The notes under the pieces: model-generated
The model's database searches: none
What the model was told of the DNA's origin: nothing
Seen by the model: the letters and a program-made list of their open reading frames with translations, nothing else
Translations under genes and position numbers: made by a program
Shown here: piece after piece, positions 38,454-46,562 of the stretch
Position numbering within the stretch: position 1 is the stretch's first letter
Layout: each line of letters opens with the position of its first letter
Source of the DNA: Castellaniella sp034674885
GTDB lineage: Bacteria > Pseudomonadota > Gammaproteobacteria > Burkholderiales > Burkholderiaceae_B
NCBI RefSeq assembly: GCF_034674885.1
Contig: NZ_JAUCDS010000001.1
Span: 1 to 64,000 of the forward strand
DNA length: 64,000 nt
Direction of reading: 5' to 3'

Positions 38454-39755
38454 TCAATCCAGACGCACCAGCCCCGCTGCCGCCGTCTGGTTCGTGGCGG
38501 TGTCGATCAGGATGAACGCACCTGTCGTGCGCTGCATCCCGTAGTCGTCCAGCGCCAGCGCGTCGCGGGTGCGCAGCCGCACCCGGCCGATGTCGTTCAT
38601 GGCCAGAGTGCCGTTCCATTCGACCGCGCGCAACTCATGGATGTCGCGCCGAGTCTGCACGGCCTGGATGCGGGCCTGGGTCAGGCGGCTGCCCAGCTTC
38701 AGCCAGTACAGGCGGGCGGGATTCAAGGCCTGCTGATCCAGCCAGCACAGATCGGCGTCGAAATCCTGCCGCAAGACCGGTTGCGCATGACCGTCCACCA
38801 GCAGGTCCCCGCGCGATACGTCGATGTCGCGGTCCAGCACCACGGTGATGCTGTCGCCCGCCTGGGCTTCGTCCAGTTCCTGATCGCCGCGCAGCAGCCG
38901 CGCAATGGTTGCCGTTTCCCGGCTGGGCAGCACCTGCACGGCTTCGCCCACCCGCCAGGCGCCGCCCTGCAATTGGCCGGCATAGCCCCGGAACGCACCG
39001 GGGCCGCTGCCCTGATGGCGGATGACCCACTGCACGAAAAACCGGACCCGGCCATTGCCCTTGTGCGGATCCAGCGGCAGGCTTTCCAGCAGCGGCAGCA
39101 GCGGCAGGCCCTGGTACCACGAGGTCAGGCTGCTAGGCCGCACGACGTTGTCGCCGGACAGGGCCGACAGCGGCACGATGTGGAAATGAGGGATGTCCAG
39201 CCGCACCGCCAGATCCCGGTAGGCGGCATGGATACGGTCGAACACCGCCTTGTCCCAACCCACCAGATCCATCTTGTTGACGGCCACGATGATGTGCTGC
39301 AGGCCCAGCAGGCGCGCCAGCGTGCTGTGCCGCTTGGTTTGCGGCAGCAGTTCGCCGTCGGCCACCCGACTGGCGTCGATCAGGATGATGGCGGCATCCG
39401 CCGTCGATGCGCCCGTGACCATGTTGCGCGTGTACTGTTCGTGTCCCGGCGCATCGGCGACGATGAACTTGCGCACCGGCGTGGCGAAATAGCGGTAGGC
39501 GACGTCGATGGTGATGCCCTGTTCGCGTTCTGCCTCCAGCCCGTCGGTCAGCAGCGCCAGATCGTATTGCGCATCCGGCGCGCGGGTGTATTTGGACCCG
39601 GCGATGGCCTTCAGCTGATCGGCGAACACGCCCTTGCTATCCAGCAGCAGGCGACCGATCAGCGTGGACTTCCCGTCGTCCACGGACCCGGCCGTGATCA
39701 GGCGCAACACCCCGGTTTCAGGATCGGCAGGCCATTGTTCATTGATTGCATTCAT
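38454..39755 (-). CDS. cysN: sulfate adenylyltransferase subunit 1 (GTPase) CysN
   Basis: A 433-residue EF-Tu-like GTPase that drives the ATP-sulfurylase reaction of CysD. The P-loop is GSVDDGKSTLIG, switch II is DAPGHEQYTRNM, and the base-specificity motif is NKMDLVGW. No C-terminal APS-kinase domain is present, consistent with direct reduction of APS by the neighbouring cysH product. The ATG shares one base with the cysD stop (TGATG). Confidence 0.96.
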   Translation of the reverse strand: MNAINEQWPADPETGVLRLITAGSVDDGKSTLIGRLLLDSKGVFADQLKAIAGSKYTRAPDAQYDLALLTDGLEAEREQGITIDVAYRYFATPVRKFIVADAPGHEQYTRNMVTGASTADAAIILIDASRVADGELLPQTKRHSTLARLLGLQHIIVAVNKMDLVGWDKAVFDRIHAAYRDLAVRLDIPHFHIVPLSALSGDNVVRPSSLTSWYQGLPLLPLLESLPLDPHKGNGRVRFFVQWVIRHQGSGPGAFRGYAGQLQGGAWRVGEAVQVLPSRETATIARLLRGDQELDEAQAGDSITVVLDRDIDVSRGDLLVDGHAQPVLRQDFDADLCWLDQQALNPARLYWLKLGSRLTQARIQAVQTRRDIHELRAVEWNGTLAMNDIGRVRLRTRDALALDDYGMQRTTGAFILIDTATNQTAAAGLVRLD

Positions 39756-40672
39756 CAGAAATATCCTTGTTTCTTGCGCCGTTCCATCGACGCCTCTGAA
39801 GTCTGGTCGTCCATGCGGGTAGCGCCACGCTCGGTCAGGGTGGCGACCGCCGTCTCGGCAATGATGTCGGCCGGCGTGGCGGCGTCGGACGCCACCGGGC
39901 AGGTGCAGGACACATCGCCCACCGTGCGAAAGCGCACCGTCAACCGTTCGCCGCGCTCGCCCTCGCGCGGGGGCGTCAGGGGGGTCACGGGAACCAGCAG
40001 CCCCTGGCGGCGCACGACCTCGCGTTCATGCGCGTAATACAGGGACGGCAGTGCCAGCTGTTCGCGCTCGATGTATTGCCAGACATCCAGTTCCGTCCAG
40101 TTGGAGATCGGGAACACGCGGATGTTCTCGCCGGCATGGACGCGCGTGTTGTACAGATTCCAGAGTTCCGGACGCTGGGCCTTGGGGTCCCACTGGCCGA
40201 ATTCATCGCGAAAGGAACAGATGCGTTCCTTGGCGCGGGCCTTTTCCTCGTCGCGCCGGGCGCCGCCGATGCAGGCGTCAAAGCCGAATTCCGCAATGGA
40301 TTCCAGCAGCGTCGTGGCCTGCGCCGCATTGCGCGAATCCGTGGCGTGGCGCAGCACCACGGTGCCCCGGGCGATGGAATCCTCGACACTGCGCACGATC
40401 AATTCTTCGCCCAGTTCTGCCACGCGGCGATCGCGAAAGGCGATCACTTCGGGGAAGTTGTGCCCGGTGTCGATATGCATCAGGGGAAAGGGGAACCGCC
40501 CAGGTCGGAAAGCCTTTTCCGCCAGCCGCAATAGGACGCAGGAATCCTTGCCGCCGGAAAACAGCAGCACGGGCCGGGCACATTCGGCTGCGACTTCGCG
40601 CAGAATGTGAATGGCTTCGGATTCCAGCCAATCCAGATGGGTGCGGGTCGAGGAAGCGATTGCAGTGGTCAT
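39755..40672 (-). CDS. cysD: sulfate adenylyltransferase subunit 2 CysD
   Basis: A 305-residue PP-loop ATP sulfurylase subunit that makes adenylyl sulfate (APS) from ATP and sulfate. The PP-loop LLFSGGKDSCVLLRLA lies near residue 36. The family motifs HIDTGHNFPE and CIGGARRDEEKARAKE follow, and the C-terminus ends RRKKQGYF. The ATG at 40672 overlaps the cysH stop by four bases; longer upstream readings overlap cysH and are not credible. Confidence 0.96.
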   Translation of the reverse strand: MTTAIASSTRTHLDWLESEAIHILREVAAECARPVLLFSGGKDSCVLLRLAEKAFRPGRFPFPLMHIDTGHNFPEVIAFRDRRVAELGEELIVRSVEDSIARGTVVLRHATDSRNAAQATTLLESIAEFGFDACIGGARRDEEKARAKERICSFRDEFGQWDPKAQRPELWNLYNTRVHAGENIRVFPISNWTELDVWQYIEREQLALPSLYYAHEREVVRRQGLLVPVTPLTPPREGERGERLTVRFRTVGDVSCTCPVASDAATPADIIAETAVATLTERGATRMDDQTSEASMERRKKQGYF

Positions 40673-41457
40673 GATGAAAGAATGGATCCGACAGAAACAG
40701 GATGAAGAGGATCGACCGCCCGGGGGCGCACTCCGGGGCGATCCGTCAGGTTGGAAGCATGCAGGCCGCATTCGCGGCTGTCGCGCTGTTCCCACCACCA
40801 GCGGCCGGCGCGGGGGTCTTCGCCCGGGCGCACCGCCCGGGTACAGGGCTCGCAGCCGATGGATGGATAGCCCAGATCGTGCAGCGGGTTGTAGGGAATG
40901 CCCAGCGCTCGCACGACAGCCCAGACCTCGTCGGACGTCCAGCCGGCCAGCGGATTGAACTTCTGCAGGCCAAAGGCATCGTCCCACTGCGATTCGGGCA
41001 GGTCCGTGCGCGTCACGGACTGCTCGCGGCGCTGCCCCGTGATCCAGGCGGAATGCCCTGCCAGCACACGGCGCAGGGGTTCGACCTTGCGGATGCCGCA
41101 GCACTCCTTGCGCAATTCGACGCTTTCATAAAAGGCGAACTCCCCGTGCGCCGCCACATGCGCCTGCACGGCAACGGGATCGGGATGCATGATCCGCACA
41201 TCGATGCCATAGCGATCGCGGACAACGTCCACCATGGCGAGGGTCTGCGCGTGCAGCCGCCCCGTATCCAGCATGAAAACGCCCAGAGGCTGCGGCCGCT
41301 GAGCCAGGGCATGGATCAGCAAGGTGTCCTCCACCCCCATGGACGTGGCCAGGACGGCATCGGGATGCGCCGCAGCAATCGCCTCCAGGCGGGCCAGCAG
41401 GGCCTGCCAACGGCGCGAAAGCGAAGCGGTCAGGGGATCGGACACGGCATTCTCCAT
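40669..41457 (-). CDS. cysH: assimilatory adenylyl-sulfate (APS) reductase CysH
   Basis: A 262-residue PP-loop reductase that converts APS to sulfite and AMP. The cysteine pairs KECCGIRK and GCEPC are the four ligands of the [4Fe-4S] cluster that separates APS reductases from PAPS reductases. ECGLH near the C-terminus carries the catalytic cysteine. This agrees with the missing CysC kinase. MENAVSDP at 41457 is the likely start, although no clear ribosome-binding site precedes it. It is the first gene of cysHDN and is divergent from gdhA. Confidence 0.94.
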   Translation of the reverse strand: MENAVSDPLTASLSRRWQALLARLEAIAAAHPDAVLATSMGVEDTLLIHALAQRPQPLGVFMLDTGRLHAQTLAMVDVVRDRYGIDVRIMHPDPVAVQAHVAAHGEFAFYESVELRKECCGIRKVEPLRRVLAGHSAWITGQRREQSVTRTDLPESQWDDAFGLQKFNPLAGWTSDEVWAVVRALGIPYNPLHDLGYPSIGCEPCTRAVRPGEDPRAGRWWWEQRDSRECGLHASNLTDRPGVRPRAVDPLHPVSVGSILSS

Positions 41458-41710
41458 CAGGATGGCGCGGGAAGAACAAACGGACGACACCGGCCCGCGA
41501 CGAAGCCCAGTGTGCCCGCGCAGGCGCCGCAACGGAACGAAAAAATCGTTGATTCCATATAACCTCGGCCAAACCCGGAACGGAGCCGCGCAGCCGTCCG
41601 TTTCGACACAAGCCAACCGCCCATGGGTTCCACAGATGCGTGGGGCGGCACTAAAATGGTGCCGGTTGTATGTCCTTGTCATTTCTGAATTCACCAAAAG
41701 GCTGAGCATC
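41458..41710. promoter_or_regulatory. divergent cysH-gdhA promoter region
   Basis: This 253-base space holds both promoters. For gdhA, TTCCAC (41628-41633) and TAAAAT (41652-41657) are separated by 18 bases. For cysH, an AT-rich block near 41545-41570, reading GGTTATATGGAATC on the minus strand, resembles the region where CysB usually acts upstream of cys genes. CysB binding is inferred only from the gene set. Confidence 0.35.
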
Positions 41711-43000
41711 ATGGCTGAACTGCATTCCCACCCCGTGCCCTCGTACCTGGATCCCGCCCATCCGGGGCCCTGGGGGATCTACCTGGAGCAGGTCGACCGG
41801 GTGACGCCCTACCTGGGCAACCTGGCCCGCTGGGTTGAAACCCTGAAACGCCCCAAGCGCATCCTGATCGTGGACGTCCCCGTCGAACTGGACAACGGCA
41901 CGGTGGCCCACTTCGAAGGCTATCGGGTGCAGCACAATACCTCGCGCGGGCCGGGCAAGGGCGGCGTGCGCTTCCACCAGGACGTCACCCTGTCCGAAGT
42001 CATGGCCCTGTCGGCCTGGATGTCGGTGAAATCCGCCGCCGTCAATCTGCCCTTCGGCGGCGCCAAGGGCGGCATCCGCATCGATCCGCACCTGTACTCC
42101 CATTCCGAACTCGAGCGCATCACCCGCCGCTATACCAGCGAAATCCACGACATCATCGGCCCCAGCAAAGACATCCCCGCGCCTGACGTGAACACCAACG
42201 GCCAGATCATGGCCTGGATGATGGACACGTATTCCATGAACGAGGGCCGTACCACGACCGGCGTGGTGACGGGCAAGCCCGTCTCGCTGGGCGGCAGCCT
42301 GGGCCGCATCGAGGCGACCGGGCGCGGCGTGTACGTGATCGCCTGCGAAGCCGCGCGCGAATCGGGCATCGACATCAAGGGCGCGCGCATCGCCATCCAG
42401 GGCTTCGGCAACGTGGGCGGCACGGCGGCGCGCCTGTTCCAAGAAGCCGGCGCCCAGGTCGTTGCCGTGTATGACCACACGGGCATCGTCTACGACGAGC
42501 GCGGCCTGAACGTTCCCGGCCTGCTCGAACACGTGCACGAGACCGGCGGCGTGGCCGGCGCGCCCGGCACCCAGTCGCTCGACCCCAAGGAATTCTGGTC
42601 GCTGGAAACCGACATCCTGATCCCGGCCGCCCTGGAAGGCCAGATCACCCATGAAAATGCAGGCCTGATCCGCACCCGCATCCTGGTCGAAGGCGCCAAC
42701 GGCCCAACCACCCCGGAAGCCGATGACATCATCTCGGCCAAGGGCACGGTCATCGTTCCCGACGTGGTGGCCAACGCCGGCGGCGTCACGGTCAGCTACT
42801 TCGAATGGGTACAGGACTTCTCCAGCTTCTTCTGGACGGAACAGGAAATCAACCACCGCCTGGAAGCCATGATGCGGTCGGCCTACAGCGCGATGTCGGG
42901 GGTGGCCCGCCAGCACGGGGTATCGCTGCGCACGGCGGCCTTCATCGTGGCGTGCTCGCGCATTCTCGAAGCCCGCCAGGTGCGCGGCCTGTACCCCTGA
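41711..43000 (+). CDS. gdhA: glutamate dehydrogenase (Glu/Leu/Phe/Val dehydrogenase family)
   Basis: A 429-residue oxidoreductase that interconverts glutamate with 2-oxoglutarate and ammonia. The substrate domain has KGGVRFHQDV and GGAKGGIRIDP with the catalytic lysine. The Rossmann domain has QGFGNVGGTAARLF. The length of about 430 matches the NAD(P)-dependent hexameric type common in Bordetella relatives. The first in-frame ATG with a family-like N-terminus is 41711 (MAELHSHP). The stop overlaps the asparaginase start (TGATG), giving an amino-acid nitrogen-release pair. Confidence 0.95.
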   Translation: MAELHSHPVPSYLDPAHPGPWGIYLEQVDRVTPYLGNLARWVETLKRPKRILIVDVPVELDNGTVAHFEGYRVQHNTSRGPGKGGVRFHQDVTLSEVMALSAWMSVKSAAVNLPFGGAKGGIRIDPHLYSHSELERITRRYTSEIHDIIGPSKDIPAPDVNTNGQIMAWMMDTYSMNEGRTTTGVVTGKPVSLGGSLGRIEATGRGVYVIACEAARESGIDIKGARIAIQGFGNVGGTAARLFQEAGAQVVAVYDHTGIVYDERGLNVPGLLEHVHETGGVAGAPGTQSLDPKEFWSLETDILIPAALEGQITHENAGLIRTRILVEGANGPTTPEADDIISAKGTVIVPDVVANAGGVTVSYFEWVQDFSSFFWTEQEINHRLEAMMRSAYSAMSGVARQHGVSLRTAAFIVACSRILEARQVRGLYP

Positions 43001-43971
43001 TGCGCCGCCTGCTGCTGATCGGCACGGGCGGCACGATCGCCGCCACGGCCGATGCCCACCGGCTGACCGACTATCAGGTCACGGAGGGCATCGAATCCAT
43101 GCTGGCCGCCATCCCGGGGGCCCGCAGCCTGGCCGACATCCGCTGCGAACAGCCGTTCAACGTGGACAGCAGGGCGCTGCGCACCGCACAGGTGCTGCAG
43201 CTGGCCAGGCGGGTTCACCAGGCGGCCCAGGACGACACGCTGGATGGCATCGTCATCACGCATGGCACCGACAGCCTGGAAGAAACCGCGTTTCTGCTGC
43301 ACCTGACGGTGCGCACTGCGAAACCCATCGTGCTGGTGGGCGCCATGCGCCCGGCCTCGGCGCCCAGCGCCGACGGCCCCCTGAACCTGATCAACGCGCT
43401 ATTGACGGCCCGTGACCCATCCAGTGTCGGGCGCGGGGTCCTGATCGCCATGAACGACCGCATCCTGACGGCGCGCCACGCCAGCAAGGGCCACACCACC
43501 CGGGTGGACGCCTTCGGCGGCGACGGCCAGGGAGTCCTGGGGGCAGTCTGCGACGGCCAGGTCCGCTACCAGCAGCACCCCGATCCGTCGACGGCCGCAG
43601 CCCTGCCCCTATCCGGACTGCGTTCACTGCCTGCCGTGGACATCATCCATGATTACCAGGACGCCCCGCTGCATCCCTACCAGGCCGCCATTCAGGCCGG
43701 GGCCCGGGGCATCGTGGTGGCGGGCATGGGCAACGGCAGCCTCAGCCCGGCAGCCGGACGCGGCTGCGCCCAGGCGCTGCGCAAGGGCCTGATCTGCGTG
43801 CGGGCCAGCCACGTGCCACGCGGCCCGGTCACGGACAAGGCGTCCGATGCCGACACGGGCCTGCTGGCAGCCCACGACCTGAATCCGCTGCAGGCGCGCA
43901 TCGCGCTGCGCCTGGCCTTGGCGCACGGAATGGACCGCGACGCCATCGGGGTATTGCTGCGGCGGTTGTAG
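43000..43971 (+). CDS. L-asparaginase (type I/II asparaginase family, no signal peptide)
   Basis: A 323-residue asparaginase that hydrolyses asparagine to aspartate and ammonia. The two threonine active-site motifs are present: GTGGTIAATA at residues 8-17 and ITHGTDSLEETAF around residue 86. No signal peptide precedes them, so the enzyme should be cytoplasmic. A C-terminal VRASHVPRGPV segment is conserved. Translational coupling with gdhA suggests joint use in amino-acid catabolism. It converges on tdh. Confidence 0.93.
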   Translation: MRRLLLIGTGGTIAATADAHRLTDYQVTEGIESMLAAIPGARSLADIRCEQPFNVDSRALRTAQVLQLARRVHQAAQDDTLDGIVITHGTDSLEETAFLLHLTVRTAKPIVLVGAMRPASAPSADGPLNLINALLTARDPSSVGRGVLIAMNDRILTARHASKGHTTRVDAFGGDGQGVLGAVCDGQVRYQQHPDPSTAAALPLSGLRSLPAVDIIHDYQDAPLHPYQAAIQAGARGIVVAGMGNGSLSPAAGRGCAQALRKGLICVRASHVPRGPVTDKASDADTGLLAAHDLNPLQARIALRLALAHGMDRDAIGVLLRRL

Positions 43972-44076
43972 ACAGGCGTCGCACCTGTCTGCAGCTGGGG
44001 CATCTATCTCTCCACGTCGCGGCTTGCAAGCCGCTCCGATTCGATAGGCATATAAGGGTCCGCAGGGATCCTTATA
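43970..44076. terminator. three stem-loops between convergent asparaginase and tdh genes
   Basis: Three hairpins fill the 100-base gap: AGACAGG/CCTGTCT (43970-43990), the perfect 16-base palindrome GCGGCTTGCAAGCCGC (44019-44034), and an 11-bp stem TATAAGGGTCC/GGATCCTTATA with one G-U pair and a four-base loop (44051-44076). The last overlaps the tdh stop. None has a long T-run, so they may act as bidirectional transcript ends with Rho or as 3'-end stabilisers. Confidence 0.5.
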
Positions 44077-45109
44077 TGTCCGATCTCATCCAATCCAATA
44101 TGACCTTGCCGCTTTGCCCCGACAACATGGCCTCGAAGCCCTGACGATATTCCGCCACCGGGAAATGATGTGTCAGGATGGGCGACAGATCCAGGCCGCT
44201 TTGCAGCATCGCCACCATTTTGTACCAGGTCTCGAACATCTGCCGGCCATAGATGCCCTTGATTTCCAGCCCCTTGAAGATGATCTGGCTCCAGGCGGCG
44301 CCGACTCCATCGGGCAGAATGCCCAGCATGGCGACCTTGCCGCCGTGATTCATCTGTTCCAGCATGGTCGCAAACGCGCTGGGCACCCCCGACATTTCCA
44401 GCCCGACGTCGAAGCCTTCGGTCATGCCGAGTTCGCGCATCACGTCGCGCAGGTCCTCGCGGGCGACGTTCACCGTGCGGCTGGCGCCCATGCGGGCAGC
44501 CAGATCCAGGCGGTAATCGTTCACATCCGTGATGACGACGTTGCGGGCTCCCACATGGCGGGCAATGGCGGCAGCCATGGCGCCAATAGGGCCGGCGCCG
44601 GTGATCAGGACGTCCTCGCCCACCAGATCGAAGGCCAGCGCGGTATGCGTGGCATTGCCATACGGATCGAAGATGGCCGCCAGGTCGTCGGAGACGTCGT
44701 CCGGGATGCGAAAGGCATTGAACGCCGGTATCACCAGGTAGTCGGCAAAGGCGCCTGGCCGGTTGACGCCCACGCCTTGGGTGTTGCGGCACAGATGGCG
44801 GCGCCCCGCCCGGCAATTGCGGCAATGCCCACAGGTGATGTGGCCTTCGCCGGAGACCCGATCGCCGATCCTGAAGCCCTGGACTTCCTGGCCGATCTCG
44901 ACGATTTCGCCTACGTACTCATGGCCGACGTGCATGGGCACGGGAATGGTGCGCGCCGCCCATTCGTCCCATTTCCAGATATGGATGTCGGTCCCGCAGA
45001 TCGCAGTCTTGCGGATGCGGATCAGGATATCGTTGTGCCCGATCGCGGGTTTGGGCACATCCACCAGTTCCAGCCCTGCGGCGGGCTGGGTCTTGGCCAA
45101 GGCTCTCAT
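44072..45109 (-). CDS. tdh: L-threonine 3-dehydrogenase
   Basis: A 345-residue zinc alcohol-dehydrogenase-family enzyme that oxidises threonine to 2-amino-3-ketobutyrate with NAD+. Catalytic zinc ligands are in CGTDIHI and GHEYVGEIV. The structural zinc site is the CGHCRNCRAGRRHLC run. The NAD-binding motif is GAGPIGAMAAAIA. The start at 45109 (MRALAKT) matches the family. It follows kbl, whose product splits the unstable ketobutyrate, as in the E. coli kbl-tdh operon. Confidence 0.96.
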   Translation of the reverse strand: MRALAKTQPAAGLELVDVPKPAIGHNDILIRIRKTAICGTDIHIWKWDEWAARTIPVPMHVGHEYVGEIVEIGQEVQGFRIGDRVSGEGHITCGHCRNCRAGRRHLCRNTQGVGVNRPGAFADYLVIPAFNAFRIPDDVSDDLAAIFDPYGNATHTALAFDLVGEDVLITGAGPIGAMAAAIARHVGARNVVITDVNDYRLDLAARMGASRTVNVAREDLRDVMRELGMTEGFDVGLEMSGVPSAFATMLEQMNHGGKVAMLGILPDGVGAAWSQIIFKGLEIKGIYGRQMFETWYKMVAMLQSGLDLSPILTHHFPVAEYRQGFEAMLSGQSGKVILDWMRSDI

Positions 45110-45177
45110 GGGAACTCCGTCAGTCAATTTAACGTGCGGGCCGGGAGCAGCCCGCAGTGTCGGTTCGGGAGAGGTCG

Positions 45178-46386
45178 TCAGGCAGGCCCGATGACGCTCA
45201 GTTCGCGGCCGACGCGCGCGAACGCATCGACCGCCCGGTCGATGTCCGCCGGCGTATGCGCCGCGCTCATTTGGGTCCGGATGCGGGCTTTGCCCTTGGG
45301 CACCACGGGATAGGAAAACCCGATCACGTAGATGCCCTGCGCCAACAGGGCGTCGGCCATGCGCCCGGCCAGCGCCGCATCCCCCAGCATGACGGGGATG
45401 ATCGGATGCTGTCCCGGCACCAGGGTGAATCCCAGCGCCTGCATGGCCTGGCGAAAACGCTGGCCGTTCTGGTGCACCCGGGCCCGCAGTCGATCGCCTT
45501 CGGCGTCCTGCAACAAGGCCAGCACCCTGCGCGATGCTGCCACGATGGCCGGCGCCAGGGTATTGGAGAACAGATAGGGGCGCGAGCGCTGGCGCAACAG
45601 ATCGACCACGACTGCATCGGCGGCCACGTAGCCGCCCGAAGCCCCGCCCAGGGCCTTGCCCAGCGTACCGGTCAGAATGTGCACCCGCCCCTGTACGCCG
45701 CAGTATTCCGGCGTGCCTCGTCCCCCTGCCCCCATGAACCCCACCGCGTGGGAATCGTCGACCATGACCAGGGCGTCGAATTCGTCGGCCAGATCGCAGA
45801 TGGCAGGCAGATCGGCAATGATGCCGTCCATCGAGAACACGCCGTCGGTGGCGATCATCACATGACGGGCGCCGCCGTTGCGCGCAGCCTGCAGCTGGGC
45901 GCGCAGATCGGCCATGTCGTTGTTGGCATAGCGATAGCGACGCGCCTTGCACAGGCGCACGCCATCGATGATGCTGGCATGATTCAGGGCATCGCTGACG
46001 ATGGCATCCTGTTCGTCCAGCAAGGCTTCGAACAGGCCGCCATTGGCATCGAAACAACTGGAATAGAGGATGGCGTCACCCATGCCCAGCCAGTGGGCCA
46101 GTTCGGATTCAAGTGCCTTGTGACCGGATTGGGTCCCGCAGATGAAACGCACCGAAGCCATACCGAAACCGTCTGCGGCCAGCCCAGCCTGGGCGGACTC
46201 GATCAGACGCGGATCATTGGCCAGCCCCAGATAGTTGTTGGCGCAGAAATTCAAGACCTGGGCGCCGTCCGCCAACTGTATCTGCGCCGCCTGCTGGCTG
46301 GCGATGATACGTTCGGACTTATAGAAGCCGTCGGTCTGCAGCTGCCCGATCCGGGCGCGCGCGTCGGCAAGAAATGCCTGGGACAT
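45178..46386 (-). CDS. kbl: glycine C-acetyltransferase (2-amino-3-ketobutyrate CoA ligase)
   Basis: A 402-residue PLP enzyme of the alpha-oxoamine synthase family. It cleaves 2-amino-3-ketobutyrate with CoA to glycine and acetyl-CoA. The PLP lysine is in TGTLGKALGGASGGYV; DDSHAVGFMG and FCANNYLGLA are also conserved. The length is normal. It is the first gene of kbl-tdh, giving the full threonine-to-glycine route. Divergent from the GGDEF/EAL gene. Confidence 0.96.
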   Translation of the reverse strand: MSQAFLADARARIGQLQTDGFYKSERIIASQQAAQIQLADGAQVLNFCANNYLGLANDPRLIESAQAGLAADGFGMASVRFICGTQSGHKALESELAHWLGMGDAILYSSCFDANGGLFEALLDEQDAIVSDALNHASIIDGVRLCKARRYRYANNDMADLRAQLQAARNGGARHVMIATDGVFSMDGIIADLPAICDLADEFDALVMVDDSHAVGFMGAGGRGTPEYCGVQGRVHILTGTLGKALGGASGGYVAADAVVVDLLRQRSRPYLFSNTLAPAIVAASRRVLALLQDAEGDRLRARVHQNGQRFRQAMQALGFTLVPGQHPIIPVMLGDAALAGRMADALLAQGIYVIGFSYPVVPKGKARIRTQMSAAHTPADIDRAVDAFARVGRELSVIGPA

Positions 46387-46562
46387 GATTCACCTTTTGG
46401 GAGAACGTCGAAAACCTGCTGGCATTGTACGCCGGGCCCCAACGCGCCAACCCCATCTTGTCGGACAATCGATGAAACTGTTGACAATCTGACTGCCTGT
46501 GCGTGACATTGCTCTGAAACGCGGCAGCCTATGATTGCAACATCCGTTCTATATCTAGCCCT

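Noticed and set aside
44072..46057. A 661-codon minus-strand frame that would fuse part of kbl antisense-frame sequence to tdh
   Set aside because: Only the part from 45109 matches threonine dehydrogenase; the upstream part reads kbl DNA in the wrong frame.
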